This document shows positions 31,699-40,206 of a stretch of 45,623 nt of DNA, one piece after another (the stretch's first letter is position 1; every line of letters starts with the position of its first letter). The notes beneath the pieces are model-generated. The model did not search any database, was not told the DNA's origin, and worked only from the letters and a program-made list of their open reading frames with translations. Made by a program: the position numbers and the translations under genes. This DNA comes from Acidobacteriota bacterium (lineage in GTDB: Bacteria > Acidobacteriota > Thermoanaerobaculia > Gp7-AA8): positions 1 through 45,623 of the forward strand of contig JAFAOU010000113.1 in NCBI GenBank assembly GCA_019247495.1, read 5' to 3'.

Positions 31699-34047
31699 AT
31701 GACTACAAAAAGACAATGTTCGATCCGCGAGAAGCTGACCGGCATCATCATGATCACCAGCACCACGGCAGTCCTCCTGGCCTGCGCCGGCTTTACGGTG
31801 ACGGGTCTTCTGAATTTCCGGAAACGGCTGATCGCCGACATTTCCACGATCTCGCGTGTCATCGCCTCGAACAGCGCGGCGGCCCTCGCATTCAACGATC
31901 AGCCCAGCGCACACGAGGTGCTCGGTGCGCTTCAGGCAAAACCGTCGGTGATCGCCGCCGGGATCTACAACCAGCGCGGCGAGCCGTTTGCGAAGTACGA
32001 ACCGAATCACGGAATCACCATCCCGGCGAGAGCGCTGCCGGACGGCGTCTATGACGTGGACGACCACCTCGAACTGTTTTCGGCGATCCGTCTGGGCGAC
32101 AAACGAATCGGAACGCTCTACGTCTCCGCCGACAATCGCGACCGCGCCGCGAGAGTCCAGCAGTACAAAGAGATCGCGGCCGTCATCGTCGTCTTCTCTC
32201 TCCTGGCTGCATTCCTACTCGCGGCTCGCCTGCAGCGGCTGATCTCGGCGCCGATCGTCGAGCTTGCGCGCGTTGCGGCGCTCGTCTCGAAAGAGAAGAG
32301 CTTCATCGTCCGGGCCGCGCCCACGAAACTGAATGACGAATTGGGCAATCTCGTGAACGCCTTCAATCGCATGTTGGACGAGCTGGAGCAACGCGATCAC
32401 AAACTGGTCGAACATCAAACGCAGCTCGAGACCACCGTCGCGCAGCGTACCGCGGAGCTCACAGTCGCGAACCAGGAGCTGCTGATGGCGAAGAACGCGG
32501 CAGAAAAAGCCGCCGCCCAGAGCGCACAACTGGCGCGGGAGAGCGCGCTCATTCTCAACAACGCGACGGACGGCATCCTCGGGCTTGGGCTCGACAACCG
32601 GCCGGCATTCGTCAACCCCTCCGCGGTTCGCATGCTGGGAATGAGGATGGAGGACTTCGACGGAAAAACGATCCACGAGGCCATTCATCATTCGCACGCC
32701 GACGGCACACCGTTTCCGGAGGAGGAGTGCGTCAACACGATCGCGATGCGCAGCGGCATCCCGATCGGAATGGTCGATGACACGTTCTGGCGCGCCGACG
32801 GCACCAGCTTTCCCGTCGAATACTCATCCACGCCAATGCGCGATGAGACGGGCCGCCATATTGGTGCCGTGGTCGTCTTCCGCGACGTCACGGAACGCCG
32901 CGCCATCGAGAAGCTGAAGAGCGAATTCGTTTCCACCGTCAGCCATGAGCTGCGCACTCCGCTCACGTCGATCCGCGGCGCGCTCGGCCTGCTCAGCAGC
33001 GGCCTGCTCGGCCCGGTCGCCGAGACGGGACAGCGGATGCTGAAGATCGCCGTCGACAACACGGACCGGCTGGTGCGCCTGATCAACGACATCCTCGACC
33101 TCGAACGGGTCGCGTCGGGAGAGGTCGAATTGAAGCGCGGCCCGCTCGACGCACAGACGGTCGTGAATCAGGCCTGCGAAGGGCTGCAGCCGATGGCTGA
33201 CCAGGAAGGTATCCGCATCGTCGTCGAACCGTTTGCCGGCACGCTGTGGGGAGACAGCGACCGCGTGATTCAGACCTTGACGAATCTCATCGGCAACGCC
33301 ATCAAGTTCTCCCCTCCGAACACCGTCGTAACGCTGAGCGGGACCGCCGGCGCGACGGAATTCACCTTCTGCGTCGCCGATCAAGGACGCGGCGTGCCGG
33401 AAGACAAGCTGTCAACCATTTTTCAGCGCTTCAGCCAGGTGGACGCGTCCGATTCACGGACCAAAGGCGGCTCGGGCCTCGGCCTGGCGATCTGCCAGAG
33501 CATCGTCACCGCACACGGAGGCCGGATCTGGGCCGAGAAAAATGAGCCGGCGGGCACGCGCGTGCAGTTCACGATTCCACTGGCGGTCCGTGCAGCCGTT
33601 TCGCAGACGGCCGCGGACGCGGCGCGACCGGCCATTCCAAACGGCGACGCTCCGTCGGTGCTGATCGTGGAAGACGACTTCGATCTGGGGCGCGTCATGA
33701 CCGAGGCACTGCAGCGGCATGGACTGCAGACGTTTCATACCGCCAGCGGCAGCGAAGCGGTGCAACTCTGCGCCGCGAATCCGCCAAGCCTCATCGTGCT
33801 CGACCTCGGCCTTCCCGATCTCGACGGCTATGGCGTCGTCAGCGCGTTGCGCAAGAACAAGCAACTCAAGAATGTCCCGCTTCTTGTCTATTCGGCGCTC
33901 GATCTGGGGAGCGCCGAGCAATGCCGCCTTCGACTCGGTCCGACGGAGTTCCTCACCAAGAGCCGCTGCAGCCTGACCGATTTCGAGGAGCACGTCATCG
34001 GATTGCTCAAGGCCGTAACCGGCGCAAAGGATTCGCATGCGGCATGA
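31699..34047 (+). CDS. Membrane hybrid histidine kinase (CHASE8-like sensor, HAMP, PAS)
   Basis: A 782-residue inner-membrane kinase. Helix one is at about 14-37; a periplasmic segment of about 115 residues (FNDQPSAHEVLGALQAKPSV) resembles CHASE8-like sensors; helix two is at about 156-176. HAMP, a coiled coil, PAS (about 285-400), HisKA with SHELRTPLTS (H416), HATPase (about 515-625) and a receiver (about 650-770) with D702 in VLDLGLPDLDG follow. The receiver has Ser in YSAL where Thr is commoner, and Lys in LTKSRC. No strong ribosome-binding site; another ATG at 31692 is in a different frame. Immediately after its stop lies the leftover tail of a second kinase, suggesting this gene was remodelled by recombination. 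Confidence 0.92.
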   Translation: MTTKRQCSIREKLTGIIMITSTTAVLLACAGFTVTGLLNFRKRLIADISTISRVIASNSAAALAFNDQPSAHEVLGALQAKPSVIAAGIYNQRGEPFAKYEPNHGITIPARALPDGVYDVDDHLELFSAIRLGDKRIGTLYVSADNRDRAARVQQYKEIAAVIVVFSLLAAFLLAARLQRLISAPIVELARVAALVSKEKSFIVRAAPTKLNDELGNLVNAFNRMLDELEQRDHKLVEHQTQLETTVAQRTAELTVANQELLMAKNAAEKAAAQSAQLARESALILNNATDGILGLGLDNRPAFVNPSAVRMLGMRMEDFDGKTIHEAIHHSHADGTPFPEEECVNTIAMRSGIPIGMVDDTFWRADGTSFPVEYSSTPMRDETGRHIGAVVVFRDVTERRAIEKLKSEFVSTVSHELRTPLTSIRGALGLLSSGLLGPVAETGQRMLKIAVDNTDRLVRLINDILDLERVASGEVELKRGPLDAQTVVNQACEGLQPMADQEGIRIVVEPFAGTLWGDSDRVIQTLTNLIGNAIKFSPPNTVVTLSGTAGATEFTFCVADQGRGVPEDKLSTIFQRFSQVDASDSRTKGGSGLGLAICQSIVTAHGGRIWAEKNEPAGTRVQFTIPLAVRAAVSQTAADAARPAIPNGDAPSVLIVEDDFDLGRVMTEALQRHGLQTFHTASGSEAVQLCAANPPSLIVLDLGLPDLDGYGVVSALRKNKQLKNVPLLVYSALDLGSAEQCRLRLGPTEFLTKSRCSLTDFEEHVIGLLKAVTGAKDSHAA

Positions 34048-34048
34048 A

Positions 34049-34156
34049 GTCACTGCACACGGCGGCCGCATCTGGGTGGAAAAGAACGAACCCGCCGGCA
34101 GCCGCTTTCAGTTCACGATCCCGTTGGCAAAAAAGGAACAAGTAGATGCCGCCTAA
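34049..34156 (+). pseudogene. Fossil C-terminal tail of a histidine kinase
   Basis: Translating from 34049 gives VTAHGGRIWVEKNEPAGSR and onward to a TAA at 34154-34156. Of the first 27 residues, 24 are identical to the HATPase end of the kinase upstream (encoded at 33505-33585), but at DNA level 19 of 81 bases differ, mostly at third positions. It is therefore a remnant of a related but separate kinase, not a fresh duplication. It has no start, H-box or ATPase core. Its stop overlaps the ATG of the response regulator at 34146, as expected for an old kinase-regulator operon. Confidence 0.8.
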
Positions 34157-34517
34157 ACAAATCCTCATCATCGACGATGAGAACGACATCCAGGAAGTCA
34201 CGAGACTGAGCCTGCAACTGACGGAGAGCTGGACCGTGATTGGCGCAAACAGCGGCGCCGCTGGAGCGCTGCTGGCACTCTCCGAGTGCCCCGACGCCAT
34301 CCTTCTCGACGTGATGATGCCCGACATGGACGGCCCCAGCACCCTGCGTGTTTTGCAGCAGCAAAAAAGCACGATCCCCGTCATCTTCCTGACAGCGAAA
34401 GTCCAGCTCGCCGATCGCGAAAAATACATGCAGCTCGGCGTGCGAGGCATCATCTCCAAGCCCTTCGACCCGCTGACGCTCGGACAACAGATTCGCGAGA
34501 TGCTGGCGTGGGAGTGA
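34146..34517 (+). CDS. Single-domain response regulator
   Basis: A 123-residue receiver only: acidic pocket IIDDEND, D55 in LLDVMMPDMDG, Thr in LTAK and Lys in SKPFDP. No output domain. The ATG overlaps the end of the kinase-tail fossil, so it was probably once translated with that lost kinase. Its present donor is most likely the hybrid kinase encoded at 31699-34047. The Ser/Thr kinase gene starts 59 bases downstream on the same strand, which may place the regulator and that kinase in one transcript. Confidence 0.9.
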   Translation: MPPKQILIIDDENDIQEVTRLSLQLTESWTVIGANSGAAGALLALSECPDAILLDVMMPDMDGPSTLRVLQQQKSTIPVIFLTAKVQLADREKYMQLGVRGIISKPFDPLTLGQQIREMLAWE

Positions 34518-34576
34518 ACCTCTTCGAATCCTGACTTGCCGCCGCCCCGTCCAGGCCACATGATGCCAGGCATCGA

Positions 34577-36268
34577 ATGGACAAGCTGATCGCGCAGGCG
34601 CCGACCAATACGCCGGCTGCTCTCAAATCCTCGCCCTGGAAGTCGCGCGCCATGCCGGACGACCTGCTCAAGCAGGCGTCGGGACGGCTCGGCATCCTCG
34701 CGCTCCTGGCCGCTGCGTTGTGGGTTCTCGGCACTGCCCTCGATCGCGTCGCCCTTCGAGTGATGAGCCACGGTAATCCGAATGTCTTCACATCACCGCT
34801 CACCGATGGCATCGCCGAGGCGAGCGCGGTGCTGTCGCTCGCACTCTTTTTCTACGTGCGCAAATCGAAACGAAATCCGCGTTTCATCCTCGACCTCGGC
34901 CTCGCGTACTTGGTCGTCACGGCGTTCGCACTCGGCGTGCTGTTCCACTGGGAGCACGTCCCATCCGCGTGGCCGGTCTCGCCGATGATCAGTTGGATTG
35001 GCGTGGTCGTTTTGATGTTCACCGCCATCGTGCCGAGCACGCCGATGAAGACGCTCATCGCCGGATTCATCGCCGTGTCCATGAATCCAATCGGGATGCT
35101 GATCGCACGCGCCCGTGGAGCGTGGGATTTCGGAGCGACGAGCAATGTGCTGCTCATGCACTATCCCGACTACCTGCTCGTCGGCGCCGCCGTCGTCATC
35201 GCGCACGTCCTCACAAACCTCGGCCGGCAGGTCGCAAAAGCACGCGAGATGGGCAGCTATCGCCTCGGCGCGCTGCTCGGCAAGGGAGGGATGGGCGAGG
35301 TCTACGAAGCCACGCATCACATGCTGGCCCGTCCCGCGGCGATCAAATTGATCCGGCCGGAGATGATTCGCGCCGAAAGCGGCGAACGCGCTCACGTCGC
35401 TATCCAACGGTTTCGCCGAGAAGCTGAAGCGGCCGCGAACCTTCGATCGCCACACACCGTCGAGCTATATGACTTCGGAGTAACCGGCGATCAGACGATG
35501 TATTTCGTCATGGAACTCCTCGACGGAATGGATCTTCAATCGCTGGTGCGGCAGTACGGCGCACTGCCCGCGAACCGGACCATCTACATCCTGCGTCAGG
35601 TCTGCGCCTCGCTCGAAGAAGCGCACATGAGCGGTCTCGTGCACCGCGACATCAAGCCGGCAAACATTCATGTTGGCCGGCTCGGACTCCAATACGACTT
35701 CGTCAAAGTACTCGACTTCGGACTCGTCAAATCGATCGCGTCCGCGAATGCAGACTATTCGCTCGCCACCGAAGCCGGAATCACGCCCGGGACGCCCGCC
35801 TACATGTCGCCCGAGATGGCTCTCGGCGAGCCGATCGACGGCCGCGCCGACATCTACGCGCTGGGATGCGTCGCCTATTACCTGCTCACCGGCACGCTGG
35901 TCTTCGAAGCGGAAAACATCTTCCAGTTGATGGCCAAGCGGCTGCGCGACGATCCCGTTCCGCCATCGCAGCGAACGTCGCTGTCCATCCCGCCGGCTCT
36001 CGACCGTCTGGTGCTCGCCTGTCTGGAACGAAAGCCGGAGAATCGACTTTCGTCCGCGGCCGAGGTGGCGCGACTACTGTCCGAGATCGATGTCCCGCCC
36101 TGGGACGAATCGCAGGCGGCCGATTGGTGGCAGGCGCACCGCCCGGCTCACCCAACTATGGATCAACAGGCTCGTCTCAATCCGAGGCCCGATGACGAGA
36201 CCATCGTCATGCCGGATTCACTTCACGAACTTCTTGCAGAGGATGCCCGCAAAGAAACGCTGGCCTAG
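34577..36268 (+). CDS. Ser/Thr protein kinase with N-terminal membrane domain
   Basis: A 563-residue protein with about six hydrophobic helices in residues 38-212 and a C-terminal Hanks-type kinase domain (about 229-490). Motifs present are the glycine loop GKGGMGEVYEA, the lysine in AAIKLI, the catalytic loop HRDIKPANI (D358), DFGLVK and the APE-like SPE. The order is opposite to PknB-type kinases, in which the kinase domain comes first and a single helix follows. The membrane part, not an extracellular domain, is probably the sensor. An acidic tail (RPDDETIVMPD) with a Thr could be an autophosphorylation site, which FHA proteins recognise; that is inference. It is downstream of a response regulator on the same strand. 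Confidence 0.9.
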   Translation: MDKLIAQAPTNTPAALKSSPWKSRAMPDDLLKQASGRLGILALLAAALWVLGTALDRVALRVMSHGNPNVFTSPLTDGIAEASAVLSLALFFYVRKSKRNPRFILDLGLAYLVVTAFALGVLFHWEHVPSAWPVSPMISWIGVVVLMFTAIVPSTPMKTLIAGFIAVSMNPIGMLIARARGAWDFGATSNVLLMHYPDYLLVGAAVVIAHVLTNLGRQVAKAREMGSYRLGALLGKGGMGEVYEATHHMLARPAAIKLIRPEMIRAESGERAHVAIQRFRREAEAAANLRSPHTVELYDFGVTGDQTMYFVMELLDGMDLQSLVRQYGALPANRTIYILRQVCASLEEAHMSGLVHRDIKPANIHVGRLGLQYDFVKVLDFGLVKSIASANADYSLATEAGITPGTPAYMSPEMALGEPIDGRADIYALGCVAYYLLTGTLVFEAENIFQLMAKRLRDDPVPPSQRTSLSIPPALDRLVLACLERKPENRLSSAAEVARLLSEIDVPPWDESQAADWWQAHRPAHPTMDQQARLNPRPDDETIVMPDSLHELLAEDARKETLA

Positions 36269-36316
36269 GCGAGAAAGATGAGGGAAACACTTATCCGTCG
36301 AGCATAGAATTGTGGC

Positions 36317-37825
36317 GTGCTTGAAATAGTAAGAGTCGCTGACTTCGGTCCACTCTCCCCTACGGTCCTCCACGGCCTAGGCCGTGTCAACGTGATCTGC
36401 GGAAAGAACAATAGTGGTAAGTCCACGCTTCTCAGCGCATTGGACAGCTCGGAGCACCGAGCCGTTGGCGGCTCACTCTCTCGGGAGGATGCAGAAAAGA
36501 TTGCGATATCCTCCGCTGACACAACTGCGTTTCGCCATGGCACCGGGCACGATTTTGAACGCAGTATCTACACGGAGGCGGTGACAAAGTTCTTACTTTC
36601 GAGGCCGCTTTGGTTTACGTCTGATCGCGACGAGATTGTCAGCGCGCTATCTCAGTGGGCTGAGCAGAACAGTCACCTACAGCGCTTTCAGTTGAACATG
36701 GCGTTCGTCGCACAAGCAGTTCTCCAACGATTGGGCACCTTTCCCCATACCGTGCTCGTCCCGCCCAAGAGAAGCCTTCAACTGTCTCGTCAAATTTCGC
36801 TGTCCGAGAAAGTCGAACCCAATGGCGATGGTCTTTTGAATTTCCTGTTTTACGCGAAGAATCGACCAGCCGGTACGCCCGACAGGCAAGCATACGATAG
36901 GATGTCCTCAGCATTTTCACAGATCTCGTCTGGGTTTTCATTCGGCGTGTTTGGCGACAAGAACGGCAATAGCGTGACGCTAAACTTCGCTCGGGGCGGG
37001 GAATCGATGGTGCCAGCTGTTTCGTGTGGCCTCGGATTGCAGGATCTTCTGATTTTGCTCTATTTCATACTTGTCGATCAGCAACCACTTTTGCTTATCG
37101 AGGAGCCCGAAAGCCACATGCATCCTGACATGCAACGCCGTTTGCTTACATTCGTTCGAGATGAAACCGACAAGCAGTTGTTCGTCACAACCCACTCAAA
37201 TGTGTTCTTAAACAACGCACTCGTAGATCGAGTGTTCTTCACAACGTTCGGTTCGAAGATTGTAGTTGACGACGCCACGAGTACCGCCTCCATACTTGAT
37301 GACCTCGGGTATGCCGTTACGGACAACCTTGTCTCGGATTTGGTTGTCCTAGTGGAAGGGCCCTCGGATGTTCCTGTTCTGGAAGAGCTCTTCAGGAAGC
37401 TCGGACTTCTTTCACGTTTTGAGGTGAAGATGTGGCCACTCGGAGGCGACGTGATGGACCAACTAGACCTGTCTGTCTTCGCCGAAAAGTACAAGCTCAT
37501 CGCAATAATCGATCAAGATCCAGAGAGCGCAAGCGTCAGGAAGCGTTTTGAAAAAAAATGTAAAGAGAACAGCATTCCGGTTCATCGCTTGCGCCGGTAC
37601 TCAATTGAAAACTACTTCACAGTATCAGCGCTCCGGTCGGTGTTCGGGAACCAAATTCCTGCAACCTTTGCCACAGTTGACGAGAATGTGAAACTGTCCA
37701 AGCAGATCGGGTTCGACGTAAAGAAAAGAAACCGAGCCGTCGCTCGCGAGATGTCACTGAAGGACATAGAAGGAACAGATCTAGCGAAGTTTTGCGACCG
37801 CGTACGAACGATGCTCGGTCCCTAG
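36317..37825 (+). CDS. OLD-family ATPase/TOPRIM nuclease
   Basis: A 502-residue protein from a GTG start. An N-terminal ABC/SMC-type ATPase carries Walker A GKNNSGKST (29-37), the signature-like SCGLGLQD and Walker B LLLIEEPESHMHP. The C-terminal TOPRIM domain has the acidic glutamate in LVEGPSD (E347) and DQD in IAIIDQD. This is the overcoming-lysogenisation-defect (OLD) layout, a group that includes phage-defence nucleases. No GajB-like helicase partner is adjacent, so it would be a stand-alone class 1 type. GC content is visibly lower than in neighbours (26 of 60 bases at 37201-37260), suggesting transfer. It follows the Ser/Thr kinase after 48 bases, probably by insertion, not shared function. 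Confidence 0.88.
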   Translation: MLEIVRVADFGPLSPTVLHGLGRVNVICGKNNSGKSTLLSALDSSEHRAVGGSLSREDAEKIAISSADTTAFRHGTGHDFERSIYTEAVTKFLLSRPLWFTSDRDEIVSALSQWAEQNSHLQRFQLNMAFVAQAVLQRLGTFPHTVLVPPKRSLQLSRQISLSEKVEPNGDGLLNFLFYAKNRPAGTPDRQAYDRMSSAFSQISSGFSFGVFGDKNGNSVTLNFARGGESMVPAVSCGLGLQDLLILLYFILVDQQPLLLIEEPESHMHPDMQRRLLTFVRDETDKQLFVTTHSNVFLNNALVDRVFFTTFGSKIVVDDATSTASILDDLGYAVTDNLVSDLVVLVEGPSDVPVLEELFRKLGLLSRFEVKMWPLGGDVMDQLDLSVFAEKYKLIAIIDQDPESASVRKRFEKKCKENSIPVHRLRRYSIENYFTVSALRSVFGNQIPATFATVDENVKLSKQIGFDVKKRNRAVAREMSLKDIEGTDLAKFCDRVRTMLGP

Positions 37826-37916
37826 CATCGCCGACTGATACGGTCACCTACGCCCAAACGACGCGCCATTGGCAGAGATCCTCCGGCATCCGCGTGAAAT
37901 GGTCTCCGTGCCTTCG

Positions 37917-38465
37917 TTACTTACCCATGAAGCTTGCGCTGCCGCGCATCTCCGTCAGGATTTCATCTACCAGCTTTCCTGGATTCAACCGCCCGTAGAG
38001 CAGATCAACCGGGTGATACCGGGAAACCGTCAGATGCGTCATTTCGGCAAGGTGCTCGCTGTCGTGTCGCGTCCAGTCCTGGAGCAACGTCTCCAGCGAG
38101 ACGGCGCGTTCGCCTACTCGTCCGTAACGTTTCAGATCTGTGCTCTCACGCAATCGGGCAATCGATCGGGCGCGGGATGCGGCGAAGTCTTCCAAGGCCG
38201 GCGCGACCGGTTGGACGTTGTAGTTTCGCTCGCGTGCGAGCACCGCGCCGTCGATGTCAGGAAATTCGCGCGGACCGCGCTCGTCGAGGAGCCCCACGAT
38301 ACGCACTTCGTAACCTTCAACGTCGATGTCGCGCAGATGGAGCAAATTCTCGCGCAACGAGAACGCATCAGGCGCAGGCTTGAAGGAGAGATCCTCCTCA
38401 GTGCGTCCGGCGATGAGCTCACGCACACGGTTAGGCGTCTGTTCGAGGCGATCGATCACATTCAT
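37917..38465 (-). CDS. DinB-superfamily protein
   Basis: A 182-residue DinB_2-like four-helix protein. It carries a histidine in LLHLRDIDVEGY and the HxxxH pair in WTRHDSEHLAEM, so the usual three-histidine metal site appears complete, unlike the DinB protein at 24940. The ATG lies three bases after the stop of the exported-protein gene at 38469, and its GGAG overlaps that stop, so the pair is translationally coupled. The substrate is unknown. It is convergent with the OLD nuclease gene, 91 bases apart, with no obvious terminator. Confidence 0.82.
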   Translation of the reverse strand: MNVIDRLEQTPNRVRELIAGRTEEDLSFKPAPDAFSLRENLLHLRDIDVEGYEVRIVGLLDERGPREFPDIDGAVLARERNYNVQPVAPALEDFAASRARSIARLRESTDLKRYGRVGERAVSLETLLQDWTRHDSEHLAEMTHLTVSRYHPVDLLYGRLNPGKLVDEILTEMRGSASFMGK

Positions 38466-38468
38466 CGT

Positions 38469-39203
38469 TCACTCCAGTCGTATCGTTTCCAGGGTGTGCG
38501 ACGTCGAATGCTGGCCGAGGCCGTCGGACTTGTCGTTGGATTCATAGCGGGTCACGACGAGCCGGTCGCCGCTGCGCGCATATGCCCAATTGTGCTTCTG
38601 GTCGGCTTCGAAACTGATCAAAAGAAAACTTGCCTTGATCGACGTCGATTCCTCCGCGGCCAGCGGCGTTCCATCGTCACTGACCCAGACGGATAGCGCA
38701 CTGTCGATCTTCTTCACGTGTTTACTCTCTGATTTCGACATCTTTGGAGAGAGCTTGAACGACAGCAGGCGCGCAGGGCGTCCGCCGAAGTTTGCAGGCT
38801 TCGTCTGAACGAACTGCGCGGACTCGAGAAGGATGCTGAGCGCCGCAGCGCCGTCGAGAAGTTCTGCCACATGGAGAGGTCTGACGTGGCTTGTCCCGTT
38901 CCGCACCGGCGTCGATTTCTCCGGGTCGCGAGCCTCGGCGCGCGCCTCCTGCGTTGCCTGCGCCAGCGTGGCCCGAGGATAAATGATGTGGAGACCGGAC
39001 TCGCCGATCTCGAATCCGACCGATGCCTTACCGTCGTCCGCCTTATCGTCTTCGTTCGATCGCGATGTCGAAGTGACGTCGAGAGTTCCGTGCACCGGTG
39101 TCGTCGCCGGCAGCCGGCCGAGTGTGGCGCGCAGATCGGTCAGGCCGTCGGCGGCAGCGATTGCAGGAGCCAGCAACACGAGTAGCGAGAGGTAAAGGCG
39201 CAT
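38469..39203 (-). CDS. Exported protein of unknown function
   Basis: A 244-residue protein with the signal peptide MRLYLSLLVLLAPAIAAADG. The mature part contains GTLDVTSTSR, HIIYPRATLAQA and RLLSFKLSPKMSKS stretches that suggest a beta-rich fold similar to lipoprotein-carrier or outer-membrane-assembly-like sheets, but no family was recognised with confidence. Lysine-rich segments such as SKSESKHVKK are notable. It forms a tight operon with the DinB gene that follows three bases downstream. The palindromic repeat at 39277 separates it from cdd. Confidence 0.7.
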   Translation of the reverse strand: MRLYLSLLVLLAPAIAAADGLTDLRATLGRLPATTPVHGTLDVTSTSRSNEDDKADDGKASVGFEIGESGLHIIYPRATLAQATQEARAEARDPEKSTPVRNGTSHVRPLHVAELLDGAAALSILLESAQFVQTKPANFGGRPARLLSFKLSPKMSKSESKHVKKIDSALSVWVSDDGTPLAAEESTSIKASFLLISFEADQKHNWAYARSGDRLVVTRYESNDKSDGLGQHSTSHTLETIRLE

Positions 39204-39276
39204 CGATCAATCCCCCTGATGAGGTTCGACGATACCAGCGGGTGATGGTTTCGAGGGCGGCGGAGGAAGAGGACGG

Positions 39277-39343
39277 GTTCACGCGGAGACGCGGAGGAGC
39301 GGAGAAAAACAGAGGCTCCGCTCCTCCCCATCTCCGCGTGAAC
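39277..39343 (-). repeat. GCGGAG-type repeat, copy 3, with a 28-base inverted repeat
   Basis: The left arm 39277-39304 contains the TTCACGCGGAGACGCGGAG head. It pairs with 39316-39343 in 26 of 28 positions around an 11-base A-rich loop. The outer end of the right arm is the last base of the cdd stop codon. A very stable hairpin would form at the 3' end of the cdd transcript, likely for termination or protection. Same family as 26976 and 28231. Confidence 0.8.
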
Positions 39344-40188
39344 TACGTCCCCTCGTACACTCGCAACGGAACGGGAGTGATCGTCGCCAGCACGTTGCGG
39401 GTCGCGTCGATCTGGCACGCCTTCGATCCTGCCGCCTGACAGAGGACCGCGTCGATGATGTCGCCGTACTTCTTGCCGCCGTTGATGGTGAGCGTGACGA
39501 TGGCTGCTTCGAGTGGCGACATGCTCGGGTTGAACGCTGCATTCTCGGCGACGCCGCCGGCGTAGATGGCGCCGTCCGACGTCTTCAGCGCGACGCCAGC
39601 GTAACTGCGGCTGTAGGGCGCGTAGGACGTATTCGCTGCATTGAGCGCGGCAATGGCAACATCGTCGGACGCGGAGTCGAGCGTCATGCCGTGCGATTGC
39701 GGCGACATCAACGCGGCGGTGATGCCGAGGTCGGTGGGACCGAACGCGTTCGGCAGAAGTGACGTCAGCGGCGTCGCGGGCGATTCAGGCAGGATGATTT
39801 GAAGCGTCGAGGCGGTCGTCAATTCGTTGAGAAACTGCCGGCAGTATCCGCACGGCGCGGCGGAGACAGCCAGCAGGTCGATGCCGGTTTCGCCGAATGA
39901 AATCGCGTGAACCGTCGCGGCCTGTTCGGCGTGGACGGTGAAACTGAGCGCTTGACCGGGGAATTCGTAGTTCGCGCCGAAGTAGAGATTGCCGCTCACG
40001 CCATGCGCGACGGCGGCGACGAAGAAATTTGAGATCGTCGGAATCGCGAACTGCTTCGCGCGCGGGATGAGGCTGAGCATGAGTTGCTCGAGCGGGACGC
40101 CCGATTCGACGATGCGCTCGACGATGGCGGCGGGAAGGTAACCGCCGGCGGAGTGACGTGCGGATTCAATCTCTTCGTTCGAAATCAT
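39343..40188 (-). CDS. cdd: Cytidine deaminase
   Basis: Converts cytidine and deoxycytidine to uridine and deoxyuridine in pyrimidine salvage; cytoplasmic. A 281-residue enzyme, the length of the dimeric E. coli-type with a duplicated, catalytically silent C-terminal half. The zinc site is visible: H86 and the catalytic E88 in VHAEQAA, and C113 and C116 in PCGYCRQF. The C-terminal half repeats the fold (YAPYSRSYAGVAL, then PLEAAIV) without the zinc residues. The start codon is only 18 bases from that of the divergent YjbR gene. Ribosome-binding sequence is poor (AGGA almost touching the ATG). Confidence 0.92.
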   Translation of the reverse strand: MISNEEIESARHSAGGYLPAAIVERIVESGVPLEQLMLSLIPRAKQFAIPTISNFFVAAVAHGVSGNLYFGANYEFPGQALSFTVHAEQAATVHAISFGETGIDLLAVSAAPCGYCRQFLNELTTASTLQIILPESPATPLTSLLPNAFGPTDLGITAALMSPQSHGMTLDSASDDVAIAALNAANTSYAPYSRSYAGVALKTSDGAIYAGGVAENAAFNPSMSPLEAAIVTLTINGGKKYGDIIDAVLCQAAGSKACQIDATRNVLATITPVPLRVYEGT

Positions 40189-40206
40189 GTCCTAAGCTTA
40201 GTGCCA

